Source: a bacterium
GTDB lineage: Bacteria > Planctomycetota > Planctomycetia > Kolteriales > Kolteriaceae
Direction: 5' to 3'
DNA: 64,000 nt
Assembly: GCA_019748235.1 (NCBI GenBank)
Contig: JAIEPU010000197.1
Coordinates: forward strand, 1 to 64,000
Within the stretch, counting starts at the first letter, position 1. Every line of letters begins with the position of its first letter. Below, piece by piece: positions 9,586 through 18,874 of the stretch. The notes beneath the pieces were generated by a model. That model had not been told where the DNA came from. It searched no databases and worked only from the letters and a program-made list of their open reading frames with translations. Both the position numbers and the translations under genes were made by a program.

Positions 9586-9921
9586 ATGTTCGTAACCCGT
9601 TGTGAACTCGAAATCCGACCAAAGAAATCGTCAGAAGTCGTGCTGAATTTAAAGCTAATTGACGGTCTGTTTAACGATACTTGGGCGGAGTCAGTAGGTG
9701 GCATCAGCGTCTCGGGGGGTGAGGTAGAATTTCGAGGGACCAACAAAGACTCTTCCCTCTTCCAGAATGGTAAGCGAGTTTTCTCGCTGAATGATCTTCC
9801 TCTCCCCGATGCCTGGCGTGTCGGTCAGATCGGTCACGGACATTTTTTAGGGGTGAATCCTCGCCTCAATCGTGCGAATGGTCTCTTCACCTGGAAGATC
9901 ATTGACGTCAGCCATGTCTAG
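9586..9921 (+). CDS. Hypothetical protein
   Basis: This 111-residue protein is not recognised. The sequence alternates hydrophobic and polar residues (TRCELEIRPKKSSEVVLNLK, ISVSGGEVEFRG), suggesting a small all-beta protein, and has no signal peptide or membrane segment. GGAG 7 nt before the ATG supports the start. It ends 185 nt before the ABC-F gene on the same strand. Its 3' end overlaps a possible reverse-strand ORF by 75 nt; of the two, this one is the more likely to be real. Confidence 0.5.
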   Translation: MFVTRCELEIRPKKSSEVVLNLKLIDGLFNDTWAESVGGISVSGGEVEFRGTNKDSSLFQNGKRVFSLNDLPLPDAWRVGQIGHGHFLGVNPRLNRANGLFTWKIIDVSHV

Positions 9922-10095
9922 CCTCGGCCTCATATTCAGCGTCCCCAATCGGGCCAGTATCACTGAACTGGATGCTTCCATTGATAACTCGTGCTCGCGA
10001 GTCGATGGCTCGTAATCGACCGATAGGTACTCGATCCAGCTAAACTCATGGCGGCCAAAGGGAACTGCTCGGGGACGACCTGCATGTTCAAACAT
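9847..10095 (-). CDS. Possible small hypothetical protein, overlapping its neighbour
   Basis: This 82-residue reverse-strand ORF has no recognised domain. In its favour are a very good ribosome binding site (GGAGGT at 10106-10101 on the minus strand, 5 nt before the ATG) and codon choice like its neighbours. Against it are its 75-nt tail-to-tail overlap with the ORF at 9586 and its start lying only 11 nt from the oppositely oriented ABC-F start. It is tentative. Confidence 0.33.
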   Translation of the reverse strand: MFEHAGRPRAVPFGRHEFSWIEYLSVDYEPSTREHELSMEASSSVILARLGTLNMRPRLDMADVNDLPGEETIRTIEARIHP

Positions 10096-10106
10096 ACAAC
10101 ACCTCC

Positions 10107-11999
10107 ATGATCGTTTGCCGTTTGGACCATGTTTCTCGACACTACGCGACCGAGACGATTTTCGACGACCTCTCTTGTCAGGTGGAACTCGGAGATCGAA
10201 TCGGTCTGGTTGGCCCCAATGGAGCGGGGAAAACCACGATGCTGCGCCTGATGGCGGGAACGGATCAGCCGGATACGGGGCGGGTCATCTTTCAGCCCTC
10301 GGTTCAAGTCGCTTACCTTCGGCAATTCCGTGACCTGCCGCCAGGAAAGACGCTTGGGCAGGAAGCCCGTCAGGCGATGAAGCATCTCGAGGATTGGTAC
10401 GCTGAGATGGTCGAGGCGGGGGAGCGAATGGGCTCGGCGCCGACCCCTGAGGAGCGAAAGCGGGCGGCGCAGGTCTACGACAACCGCCAGGAACTCCTTC
10501 GTCAGCATGGCGGATATGATTTCGATCACCGGATCGAGGAAGTCTTGCTCGGCCTCGGATTCACGAGGGACCAGTTCGACCGAGATGTGGCGACGCTGAG
10601 CGGGGGGCAGCAAAGCCGAGTCTTACTCGCGCAGCTTCTCCTTCAATCACCGGATTTGATGCTCCTCGACGAGCCGACCAACCATCTCGACATCGCCACG
10701 ACGCAATGGCTGGAAGAGTACCTCGTTCGTCAGCAGATTGCCGTCGTGGTAGTGAGCCACGACCGGATGTTCCTCGACAATACCGTCAACAAGATCTTCG
10801 AACTGCAAGCCGGCAAGCTGAGTGTTTATCCCGGCAATTACTCGCAATACGCCGAGCTTCGTGCCGAACGACAAAAGGTCGCGGAGCGGCAGGCGACAAA
10901 GCAGGAAGAAGAGATCGCCCGCCTCGAGGAGTTCGTTCGAAAGAACAAGGCAGGCCAACTTTCGAAGCAAGCCAAGTCGCGCGAGAAAATGATCGAGCGA
11001 CTCTCGGGAAACGATGTCGAGAGGATTCGCGATCTCGATGCTCCCGCGATCTTCTTTGGCGAAGCGGCACGCTCGGGTGACATCGTCGTGCAGACAAAAG
11101 ATCTGTCGAAAGGATTTAGTGAGATCCTTTTCGAAAAGGCGAACATCGAGATCGAGCGGGGCCAGCGCGTCGGTATCATCGGTCCCAACGGCGCGGGGAA
11201 GACGACGCTTCTTCGCATTCTTCTTGGTGAAGAACCGCCGACCTCGGGCTCCGCGAAGCTCGGCCATAACGTGCAGGTCGGATATCTGCGTCAAGAGATT
11301 GACGATCTCAATCCAGAAGAGAATTGTCTCGAGGCGGTGCGTCCTTCGTGGAAGCCGACGGAGCCGGAACAGACCTTTCGCGGATTGCTTGCCCGATTCG
11401 GCATCGGTGCCGACTTATGTGAGAACCGCATTCGGACGCTCAGCGGAGGTCAGCGTACGCGGGTCGCGCTCGCGCGGCTCTGCTCGCACGATGTCAACCT
11501 GCTGGTGCTCGACGAGCCGACGAACCATCTCGATCTTTGGGCGGTGCAGGCCCTCGAGGATGCTCTCAAAGATTATGACGGCACGGTGATCGTCGTGAGC
11601 CACGACCGATCGTTTTTGAACGGCGTTTGCGAGCGGCTCTATGTCGTCGATAACAAGCAAGTCCGCTTGATTCCTGGCAATTATGCACGCTATGTCGAGC
11701 TCAAGGAGGCGGAAGAGGCTGCTCTGGCAGCAAAGAACGCGGAGTCGAACAAGCCGAAATCGGCCGTCGCGGCTCCCAAGCGAAAGAGAAAGTTTCCTTA
11801 TCGCAAGGCCGCCGATATCGAGGCGGACATCGCGACGCACGAGGCTGAGATCGAATTGCTGGTGCAGTCGCTTCAGGATCCGGCCATCTACACTGATGGG
11901 CGAAAGCTTGCCTCGGTAACGAAGCAGCAGGAAGAATTGAAAAGCAAACTCGAGCAACTGATGGCACATTGGGAAGAGGCAATGGAGCTCAATAGTTAG
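10107..11999 (+). CDS. ABC-F family ATPase (Uup/EttA-like)
   Basis: This 630-residue soluble protein has two ATP-binding cassettes in tandem and no membrane domain, the defining ABC-F layout. ABC-F proteins bind the ribosome E site and affect translation or antibiotic resistance. Walker A is GPNGAGKT at 36-43 and again near residue 358. LSGGQ is at 164-168 and again near 450. DEPTNHLD is at 188-195 and again near 472. The lysine-rich linker between cassettes (about 245-300) corresponds to the P-site tRNA-interaction motif region. A charged C-terminal segment from about 560 (KRKRKFPYRKAADIEADI) resembles the coiled-coil CTD seen in Uup-type members. No Shine-Dalgarno precedes the ATG. Which ABC-F subfamily it is in is uncertain. 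Confidence 0.95.
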   Translation: MIVCRLDHVSRHYATETIFDDLSCQVELGDRIGLVGPNGAGKTTMLRLMAGTDQPDTGRVIFQPSVQVAYLRQFRDLPPGKTLGQEARQAMKHLEDWYAEMVEAGERMGSAPTPEERKRAAQVYDNRQELLRQHGGYDFDHRIEEVLLGLGFTRDQFDRDVATLSGGQQSRVLLAQLLLQSPDLMLLDEPTNHLDIATTQWLEEYLVRQQIAVVVVSHDRMFLDNTVNKIFELQAGKLSVYPGNYSQYAELRAERQKVAERQATKQEEEIARLEEFVRKNKAGQLSKQAKSREKMIERLSGNDVERIRDLDAPAIFFGEAARSGDIVVQTKDLSKGFSEILFEKANIEIERGQRVGIIGPNGAGKTTLLRILLGEEPPTSGSAKLGHNVQVGYLRQEIDDLNPEENCLEAVRPSWKPTEPEQTFRGLLARFGIGADLCENRIRTLSGGQRTRVALARLCSHDVNLLVLDEPTNHLDLWAVQALEDALKDYDGTVIVVSHDRSFLNGVCERLYVVDNKQVRLIPGNYARYVELKEAEEAALAAKNAESNKPKSAVAAPKRKRKFPYRKAADIEADIATHEAEIELLVQSLQDPAIYTDGRKLASVTKQQEELKSKLEQLMAHWEEAMELNS

Positions 12000-12047
12000 C
12001 TTTGTGCCTTATTGCGTCACGGATATGAATGTTCGCGAGTCACCAGA

Positions 12048-14471
12048 ATGACGGTCCGACCGCCCCGTCCATTAGCACTTGTCGCTTGCGCCTTCGCGAC
12101 GGGGATCGTCGCTGATTCGCTGCTTCCGCTATCGCTTTTGGTGTGGGTCATCCTCCTCGGCGCCATCCTTTTTCTTTACTGGTTCCGTCAACCCGCCCAG
12201 GAGGGTACGGTGCTCCTCCTATGGGCTACGTTGGCCGCTGGTGGCGCATGGCATTACGATCGCACTCAGCTTTTCGCATCGGACGATCTAAGGGCATTTT
12301 CCTCCTCCGAACAACGGCTTTGTCGTGTTCGTGGAATTGTGGAAGGGGAAGTGGTCGTCGTCACCCCTAGTCCCACTGAAAGGATGTTGTCATCGACAAC
12401 TGATAGTCACACACAATTCGTTGTGGTAGTGAATGCCATCGAGAATAACCGCACTTGGCAATCCGCAAGTGGACGGGCGGCGGTATTCGTTCGCGGTGAA
12501 TTGCCGCGCCGTGAAAGTGGAGATGAAGTCGAACTTGTCGGCTGGCTGTCAGTGCCGAACGGGCCGATGAATCCGGGTGAATTCGACTATCGGGCCTTTT
12601 TAGAATCGAAGCGAATCCTCACTTGCATTTTTGTTGAAACGCCCGAAGCGGTGACCGTCATTGGGAGTGGTTCGTGGACTTCATTCGATACTTGGCGCGA
12701 GAAGGCGAGGAATTTCGCCTCGTCCTTGCTTAGTTCGCATCTTTCAGAATCATCTGCTCGGCTTGCGGATTCGCTTGTATTAGGGATTCGATCCTCGCTC
12801 CCGCCGGATGAACTGCTGCCGTTTCTCGAAAGCGGGACGATTCATGTTCTCGTTGTGAGCGGGTTACATGTTGGCCTCATGGCCATGCTCGCCTGGCGGC
12901 TATTCGGCATGACCGGCTTACCGCTGCGATGGCAAGCGGGTTCGACGATACTAGTCATTTTCGCCTACACGTTTCTGACGGGGGCGAATCCACCAGCGGT
13001 TCGCGCGGGTGTATTGGCGGCAATCTTCTTCGGTGAGTATTTACTCGTCCGATCGACGGAACCGGTCAATTCTTTGGCGGCATCGGCGCTCATCGTACTG
13101 ATTGCCGATCCTTCCGATTTGTTTCGACCAGGACCTCAGCTTTCCTTTTTGTGCGCCTTCGTGATTTTGGCAATCATCCCCTTGGTGTGGATTAGACCAC
13201 GAGATTCTCTTCAATCGCCGCCATGGATCGAATGGCTGATTCGGACGACAGCGAATCTCGTTATCAGTTCCTTCATTCTGTGGGTCGTTACGGCACCGCT
13301 GGTGGCGCAGCAGTTTCACCTCTTCGCACCGATTTCGGTTTTAGGATCTGTGATTCTCATTCCCCTCACGACCTTCACGCTTTACATCGCGGTGGCGTTC
13401 TTCGGTTTCTTTTGGTTCCCATTCGTGGGATCGATGTTGGCGTGGAGCCTCGATCGACTGTTATGGCTCACCAGCGAGGTCAGTCGATGGACGGCATCGT
13501 GGGAAGCGCTGAGCGTTTATGTGGCGGGGCCCCCGGCATGGTGGGTCACATGTTGGTATGTGCTGTTGATATTGCCCTGGCTCTGGCCGAGCGTGTGGCC
13601 TCTCCGGAGGGCGCATCTCCTATTTCTTGCCACTTGCTTGACGACGGGAATCGTTGCGGAACTATGGACAAGTCATCCCGATCAGGCGGAATACGATCAA
13701 CTCGCGGTAGGACATGGAAATGCGGGGGTGCTTCGGACTCCGGATGGCCGTTGTGTTTTGTTCGATGCGGGAAGCATTACGGGGCCGAAAGTGACTTCGC
13801 GTGTGATCGCTCCGTTTCTTTGGAACAAACGAGTCGCCAAGATCGATGCGATCATCCTCTCTCATGCGGATATCGATCACTTCAATGGAGTCGTTGAGTT
13901 AGCTCGACGATTTCCGATTCAAGAGGTTTTTCTTCCACCCAGTTTCGCCCGGAACACCGAACCAAGCGTTGCGCTAATCCTCAATGAACTCAGGCGACGA
14001 CAAATTCTCGTCAAGTTTCTTTGGCGAGGGGATGAGGTCTCCTGGGACCGCGTGACTCTTCGAGTGCTTCACCCTCCCGCTACGTTTGATGGCGGCACGG
14101 ACAACGCAGCGAGCCTTGTGATTCGAATTGAGAATGAGGGGCGATCCATTCTTTCCACCGGCGATGTGGAAGGAGACGGACTAGTGAGCTTACTCGGAGG
14201 GTCGCTTGAAGGGACAGATGTGCTGATCGCTCCGCATCATGGAGCGTCTGCGAGCAACACGTCTCAACTTGCGGAAAGGTTGAGGCCCAAAGGGGTGATC
14301 AGCAGCCAGGGACGCGAGGCACGGCGCGCGGGGTCGTTGGATGTCTATCGGCGAGCGGGTGCGAAAGTGTTCGAGACGAATCTATCAGGTTGCGTTTCAA
14401 TCCGATGGCAACAAAAGGATCTACTTATTTCTACTTTTCGAGAGTGTCACCCCTATGTCATTGGAAAGTGA
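12048..14471 (+). CDS. comEC: ComEC/Rec2 family DNA-uptake channel
   Basis: ComEC forms the inner-membrane channel that carries single-stranded DNA into the cell during natural transformation. The protein has about 808 residues. The N-terminus has two or three membrane segments followed by a soluble DUF4131/OB-like domain. The central competence domain begins with the hallmark VSGLHVGLMA and has about eight more membrane segments. The C-terminal metallo-beta-lactamase domain shows LAVGHGNAGVL, FDAGS, SHADIDHFNGV and APHHGAS, the pattern expected if the nuclease-like domain binds metal. The ATG was chosen over an in-frame TTG 36 nt upstream; neither has a strong ribosome binding site. No other competence genes lie nearby. 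Confidence 0.93.
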   Translation: MTVRPPRPLALVACAFATGIVADSLLPLSLLVWVILLGAILFLYWFRQPAQEGTVLLLWATLAAGGAWHYDRTQLFASDDLRAFSSSEQRLCRVRGIVEGEVVVVTPSPTERMLSSTTDSHTQFVVVVNAIENNRTWQSASGRAAVFVRGELPRRESGDEVELVGWLSVPNGPMNPGEFDYRAFLESKRILTCIFVETPEAVTVIGSGSWTSFDTWREKARNFASSLLSSHLSESSARLADSLVLGIRSSLPPDELLPFLESGTIHVLVVSGLHVGLMAMLAWRLFGMTGLPLRWQAGSTILVIFAYTFLTGANPPAVRAGVLAAIFFGEYLLVRSTEPVNSLAASALIVLIADPSDLFRPGPQLSFLCAFVILAIIPLVWIRPRDSLQSPPWIEWLIRTTANLVISSFILWVVTAPLVAQQFHLFAPISVLGSVILIPLTTFTLYIAVAFFGFFWFPFVGSMLAWSLDRLLWLTSEVSRWTASWEALSVYVAGPPAWWVTCWYVLLILPWLWPSVWPLRRAHLLFLATCLTTGIVAELWTSHPDQAEYDQLAVGHGNAGVLRTPDGRCVLFDAGSITGPKVTSRVIAPFLWNKRVAKIDAIILSHADIDHFNGVVELARRFPIQEVFLPPSFARNTEPSVALILNELRRRQILVKFLWRGDEVSWDRVTLRVLHPPATFDGGTDNAASLVIRIENEGRSILSTGDVEGDGLVSLLGGSLEGTDVLIAPHHGASASNTSQLAERLRPKGVISSQGREARRAGSLDVYRRAGAKVFETNLSGCVSIRWQQKDLLISTFRECHPYVIGK

Positions 14472-14857
14472 ATTTGCGAATCGACATTCGTTATGATCGA
14501 AGGCAACGGCTAGTCAAAGTGAACGGGGTTCGGCGAGTTTATTCTTGGCGAGTGTCATTCGAATCGAGTTGAGAAGATAACCCGGAAGCACGAACGAAGA
14601 CGACGAGCCTTCTCAGTCTGAGAGAGCAATCCAGACTTCAGCCGCAACAAAAATTCTTCCGTCTCGTAAAGATTTTGTTTGAATTCCCAAAGCAGGATCG
14701 TTAACTTTTGAAATGTCGGACAGGGATCTGCTTCAGTTTTAACCGCTGAACCACCTGCGAATTGGTGTTCTCCCCCAAACGTTACAGCTTCGGTTTTCAC
14801 AAGCAGTTTGTCCATGCCATAGAGCTTCGGTGTTACCCCTGAGGAGGTTCGCTCACC
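14472..14857. other. Intergenic region upstream of a PEP-CTERM-like gene
   Basis: These 386 nt hold no convincing gene. A 104-codon reverse ORF (14555-14869) overlaps the next gene's start, lacks a ribosome binding site and is probably chance. The region likely contains the promoter and a long leader for the exported protein at 14858; no specific element was identified. Confidence 0.45.
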
Positions 14858-15640
14858 ATGACTTTGCACACATTCGCTCGTGCTATTTGTTTTTCCGGCC
14901 TGCTGGCGATCACCAGCGGAGCTTCTGCCGCCATCATCAATTACGGCGACTACACGGGAACATCGGTCAAATTCATCGGTGTGCAGGAGAGCTCAGGAAC
15001 CGATCCTGTTCCTCTTTTTGGAACTCCTGATGTTGCGGGTAATACGATCGATTTCGATCCCGTTTCATTCAACAGCTTTTCGACGGGTGCAGGTGGCGTC
15101 GACATTACTGACGGTACCCTGTCATTTAAGCTCGCTGCTTTGTCGGGTTCAGTGCTCGACATTCTCCGCCTCCAGGAGCAGGGTGATGTGACGTTGGCCG
15201 GTTTCGGCGGCGCGGGAACGACCGCTTCTATCAGAACGAACGTCTTCATCAACATTCTTGCGGTGGATGGCGTTTCCATCACTCCGGTCAATGTGACGGG
15301 TGGTTTGGTGTTCTCTCCGTCGGGCGGTACTTATGATTTGGCGACTGATGGCGGCGGCGGTCCGTTCTACAACTCGGCTTGGAATGGCGTTTTCGATTTT
15401 GATCTCACTCAGGCCCTTATCGACAACAATGTTCCGTTCATCAACGGTGCGACGTTGATCAGCGTCACCTTCGACAACACCCTCGTGACGACCAGTCAGT
15501 TGGGTACAAGTGCCTTCATCGCGAAGAAGGACGTCCAGGGAATCACCTTCACCGTGGTTCCGGAAGCTCCCTCGATCGTCATGATGTCATTGGCTGCGTG
15601 TGGAGTTCTCTTCATCCGCTCGTCACGACGTTCCGCCTAG
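14858..15640 (+). CDS. PEP-CTERM-like exported protein
   Basis: This 260-residue protein has a Sec signal peptide (residues 1-24, ending GASA). Its low-complexity, beta-rich body is full of Gly, Thr, Ser and Asn, and its tail has the tripartite layout of PEP-CTERM sorting signals: a VPEAPS motif at about 234, a hydrophobic segment (IVMMSLAACGVLFI) and a basic end (RSSRRSA). In known systems this tail is processed by an exosortase; none is in this window. The motif reads PEAP rather than the canonical PEP followed by Ser/Thr. GGAGG lies 10 nt before the ATG, and a strong terminator follows. The role of the body is unknown. Confidence 0.82.
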   Translation: MTLHTFARAICFSGLLAITSGASAAIINYGDYTGTSVKFIGVQESSGTDPVPLFGTPDVAGNTIDFDPVSFNSFSTGAGGVDITDGTLSFKLAALSGSVLDILRLQEQGDVTLAGFGGAGTTASIRTNVFINILAVDGVSITPVNVTGGLVFSPSGGTYDLATDGGGGPFYNSAWNGVFDFDLTQALIDNNVPFINGATLISVTFDNTLVTTSQLGTSAFIAKKDVQGITFTVVPEAPSIVMMSLAACGVLFIRSSRRSA

Positions 15641-15660
15641 TGTTTATCGAAACAAAAATG

Positions 15661-15693
15661 AAAGCCGTGGAGTTGCTCTCCACGGCTTTTTTT
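15661..15693 (+). terminator. Strong rho-independent terminator
   Basis: A perfect 12-bp stem (15661-15672 with 15678-15689), a 5-nt loop and a T7 tract lie 20 nt after the stop of the PEP-CTERM-like gene. The A-run on the other side means it could also serve the convergent fmt gene. Confidence 0.92.
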
Positions 15694-15726
15694 GTTGTGC
15701 TCCCCAACGCGCATTGAGGGAATCGA

Positions 15727-16680
15727 TCACTGCGACGAAGCGAATGTGTCGCCCGCCTGAATTCGGTATCCATTCAGGAACGTGGCGGCATCCATCTCTT
15801 TCTTTCCCGCGGGTTTCAAACGTTGGATCGATACGCCGCAGTCCGACGATGCCACGATCAGCTTCCCTGATTTCGCTTCAACGATCGTTCCGGGGGGAGA
15901 GATGGAAGGCGATGTCTCGACGCCCGCTTTAGTGACCTGAATTCTAAGCGTCTCTCCATTGGGTTTTCGCCAATCGAAGTAAGCAATCGGCCATGGCTGC
16001 ATGGCTCGAATCTGATGACAGATCGCCGTCGCGGTTCGCTTCCAATCGATCAGACCATCTTCCTTGCGAAGACGAGGAGCCTTCGTGACGAGCGATCGGT
16101 CTTGCACAATCACTTCCAATCGTCCCGACGACAATTGATCAATCGCTTCGACGGCGAGTTCGGCCCCTACAATTGAAAGTCGCTTTTCGAGTTCACCGGC
16201 CGTTTCCTCTGGCTCGATGGAAAGCTCGCGTTGCAAGAGAACTCCGCCCCCGTCGAGCTCGGGAGTCATTCGAATAATGGAAATTCCTGTCGTTGCTTCG
16301 CCATGATAGATCGCCCAAGCGACAGGAGCCGCTCCACGGTATTTCGGAAGGAGCGACGCATGAACATTGATCCCGCCAAGTTTCGTCGTGGCAAGCGCAG
16401 CGTTGTTGAGAATTTGCCCGAAGTCGGCCACTACCAAAAGATCGGCTTTTATCTCTGAGAGCCGGGCGATGTAAGCAGGGTCGTTGACACTTTCCGGTTG
16501 TTCGAGGGGCAGATGCAATTCGCGGGCGAGGGAGGCGACGGGGCCGGGGATGATCTCGAGCTTTTTGCCTTGGGGACGATCCGGTCGAGTTACCACTAAC
16601 TTCACCGAGTGACCACTCTCGGCGATGGCTCGAAGCATCGGAGCAGCAAACGGTCCGTTCCCCATCACGACAACGTCCAT
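15727..16680 (-). CDS. fmt: Methionyl-tRNA formyltransferase
   Basis: Fmt formylates initiator Met-tRNA using 10-formyl-tetrahydrofolate. The 317-residue protein has the N-terminal formyltransferase fold (GNGPFAAPMLRAI), the conserved folate-binding and catalytic stretch INVHASLLPKYRGAAP followed by IYHGEATTGISIIRM, and a C-terminal OB-like domain with MQPWPIAYF. The chosen ATG gives the expected N-terminus and has GGAG upstream; a longer in-frame start exists 36 nt earlier. It follows def on the same strand with a 51-nt gap, so the two N-terminal formyl-Met genes probably form one operon. Confidence 0.96.
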   Translation of the reverse strand: MDVVVMGNGPFAAPMLRAIAESGHSVKLVVTRPDRPQGKKLEIIPGPVASLARELHLPLEQPESVNDPAYIARLSEIKADLLVVADFGQILNNAALATTKLGGINVHASLLPKYRGAAPVAWAIYHGEATTGISIIRMTPELDGGGVLLQRELSIEPEETAGELEKRLSIVGAELAVEAIDQLSSGRLEVIVQDRSLVTKAPRLRKEDGLIDWKRTATAICHQIRAMQPWPIAYFDWRKPNGETLRIQVTKAGVETSPSISPPGTIVEAKSGKLIVASSDCGVSIQRLKPAGKKEMDAATFLNGYRIQAGDTFASSQ

Positions 16681-16731
16681 GTCGCACCATACTCCTATTT
16701 GACAACGGTGAATCAATCGCGCCGTCAGTAG

Positions 16732-17316
16732 CTAACCTTCAGCAATCTGTCGCAGATTACTCAACGTCTTTTCGATGTCCACGTCGGCAGGTAGCCTTCC
16801 TTCTTTTTGCGCGAGTCGAAAGCGTCGCTCGAATTCTTTGATGTCGCCACGGTGAGCGAGCTTTGAAATCGTCGAGAAACGATCGACAAATACTTTTCCA
16901 TCCAGGTGATCGATTTCATGCTGCCAAGCTCGGGACGCCAGACCGGTGGCATTGATTCGAAGCATTTCACCCTGAAGATTATAGGCTTCCACCGTCACTT
17001 CCTTGGCGCGACGAACTTTCGCATAAAGACCCGGGAAGCTAAGGCATCCTTCCTCGTCCTCAATCGATCCCTTCTGCGAAACGATAACCGGGTTGATGAA
17101 GATCTCTTCCTTCTTCGGATCGTGCTTCTCGGTATCGATATTCATGATCACGAATCGGTAAGGAAGAGCGACTTGATTGGCGGCCAAACCAATTCCGCCG
17201 GCTTCGTACATCAGCTCAAACATTTGGCCGACTTGCAGCCGTAGAGCCTTATCGACTTGGCGAACCGGTATAGTGGCTGCCAAGAGGGCAGGATGAGGAT
17301 ATTCAACGATCTTCAT
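16732..17316 (-). CDS. def: Peptide deformylase
   Basis: This enzyme removes the formyl group from the N-terminus of new proteins. All three deformylase motifs are present in the 194-residue protein: GIGLAANQV at about 41-49, EEGCLSFPG at about 88-96 (metal-binding Cys) and QHEIDHLDG at about 131-139 (two metal-binding His and the catalytic Glu). The C-terminal extension of about 40 residues (KEFERRFRLAQKEGRLP) is charged and helical. It lies just upstream of fmt. Confidence 0.97.
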   Translation of the reverse strand: MKIVEYPHPALLAATIPVRQVDKALRLQVGQMFELMYEAGGIGLAANQVALPYRFVIMNIDTEKHDPKKEEIFINPVIVSQKGSIEDEEGCLSFPGLYAKVRRAKEVTVEAYNLQGEMLRINATGLASRAWQHEIDHLDGKVFVDRFSTISKLAHRGDIKEFERRFRLAQKEGRLPADVDIEKTLSNLRQIAEG

Positions 17317-17425
17317 GGCTTCTCACGAAGGCGACAATTCCGGCGTTCGACGCCAAGCACTCGCTTGTCCTGATACATTCTGGCGAAGTCGTCGACGTAT
17401 GGCAGAATTGCTGATTCGTGTGAGC

Positions 17426-17806
17426 TTAGACTCCAGCCGGTTCATGCGCGAGGTTCGCGACTCGACGAATCTTGCTGGCGAGAGCCTCGCTCGTGAACGG
17501 CTTGATCAAGTAATCGCTGATCCCGGCCTTGATAGCTTCGATCACGCGATTCTTCTCTGCCTCCGTCGTTACCATGATGATAGGCAGTTTCTGGTCGGTT
17601 TGTCGAATTTGCTTCACCAATTCGAGTCCGTTGATATTCGGCATGTTCCAATCGGTGATCAGAATATCGGGATTGGCATCGGGAAGAAGTCGGAGGGCTT
17701 CCTCGCCATCTTCCGCCTCGATGATTTCACCAAATCCAAGGCGTTCCAGTGTCCTGCGTTGGATCTTGCGCATTGTGCTCGAGTCGTCAACAAGCATGAA
17801 TTTCAT
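17426..17806 (-). CDS. cheY: CheY-like single-domain response regulator
   Basis: This 126-residue receiver domain has no output domain. The acidic pocket is LVDDSS (Asp at about 7-8), the phosphorylation site is the Asp in ILITDWNMP, the switch Thr is in MVTTEAE, and the conserved Lys is in YLIKPF. It closely resembles chemotaxis CheY. GAGG 7 nt before the ATG supports the start. It is transcribed away from the cheW-to-cheB cluster, separated from it by about 490 nt, and is one of two CheY copies here. One may drive the motor and the other act as a phosphate sink. Confidence 0.93.
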   Translation of the reverse strand: MKFMLVDDSSTMRKIQRRTLERLGFGEIIEAEDGEEALRLLPDANPDILITDWNMPNINGLELVKQIRQTDQKLPIIMVTTEAEKNRVIEAIKAGISDYLIKPFTSEALASKIRRVANLAHEPAGV

Positions 17807-18298
17807 TATGCATCCTCACCATCGGGCAATGGAGTCTGGAGATGCGATCGAACCATGTTACGAATGGGACTTCTCTGAGATGTCGCTTCCGCCGGTTGAG
17901 AATTGATGGGGCGGAGTCGTCTTGGAGAGGTCTCTTTGGAACCGTAGCTCGCGTTTTTGGAACTGCAGACACTTTCTCATCGTTACAACCGCGCCAATCC
18001 TTCTGATCAGCCCTGTTCCCAAACTAATAGTAGGTGTTTTCCTCCTCAATTCATTGTCTGCCGACCTAGGCTTTCTGAACTCGGGAGGCACTCAGATAAA
18101 TTCTGTGTGTTTGTCGGGGGACATGCGATTCCTCTCGTTCGTACCGCGGAGCGGAATCGTGAGAACTTCATCGTTAATGGGAACTGATCATCGGCCCGCC
18201 TCTGCCGAAGGTTGTCATCGCTCGAGCACATTCTTGGCGAGTAGAGGTTCCTCGGCTGCGCGGTGTACTCTAAACGTCTACATAACCTGGAGAATTCC
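17807..18298. promoter_or_regulatory. Divergent control region of the chemotaxis cluster
   Basis: These 490 nt separate cheY (minus) from cheW (plus) and hold no convincing gene on either strand. As the only long gap at the head of an otherwise compact cluster, it most likely carries promoters for both directions. No clear -35/-10, sigma-54 or sigma-28 consensus could be assigned by eye. Confidence 0.45.
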
Positions 18299-18805
18299 GT
18301 GGGCGCGGCTATCACACCCCATCGTGTCGGAACGTCGGCACGTTCCGAAGAAGCGGCATCTCAGCAAGTCGTCGGCTTTCATTTGGCCGGCGAAGAGTAC
18401 GGTATCGAGATCACGAAAATCCAGGAAATAATCCTTCCTGGAGAGATCACTCGTATTCCTCAAGTGCCGCATTTCATCGAAGGTCTCATCAACCTGCGGG
18501 GCTCGGTCATCCCGATCATCGATCTGCGCAAACGATTTAATCTTCCTTCGTCCGAGCGGACTGACCAGACGCGGATCGTCGTGGTCAATGTGGGGGAGAA
18601 GACGATCGGTGTGGTTGTCGATGCCGTTACTCAAGTCATTCGAATTAACCGAAATCAAATTGAACCGACGCCTCCCACGGTGTCGGCCGCCGGCAACGAG
18701 CACATCGCCGGTCTTGCGAAGGTCGAGCATCGCATGCTGATTCTTCTCGAGATCGACAAGCTCTTACGGGGCTCCGTCCCGGATCGCCAGGAACAAAACG
18801 CTTAG
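18299..18805 (+). CDS. cheW: Chemotaxis coupling protein CheW
   Basis: CheW links chemoreceptors to the CheA kinase. The 168-residue protein contains one CheW domain (about 27-160) with typical motifs: VVGFHLAGEEYGIEI, LPGEITRIPQVPHFIEGLIN, LRGSVIPIIDLRKRF and VVVDAVTQVI. The start is set at a GTG with CTGGAG just upstream; an in-frame GTG 36 nt earlier has no binding site. It is the first gene of the plus-strand chemotaxis cluster, 69 nt before the receptor gene. Confidence 0.95.
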   Translation: MGAAITPHRVGTSARSEEAASQQVVGFHLAGEEYGIEITKIQEIILPGEITRIPQVPHFIEGLINLRGSVIPIIDLRKRFNLPSSERTDQTRIVVVNVGEKTIGVVVDAVTQVIRINRNQIEPTPPTVSAAGNEHIAGLAKVEHRMLILLEIDKLLRGSVPDRQEQNA

Positions 18806-18874
18806 TGCCCTTTGACTCGCTCATTTTTCAAACGTCTGAATCAATTTCGCTCGAATCACCGAAGAGGACCCGTC

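Noticed and set aside
14555-14869. 104-codon reverse ORF upstream of a PEP-CTERM-like gene
   Set aside because: It has no binding site, overlaps the plus-strand start and shows no recognisable domain.
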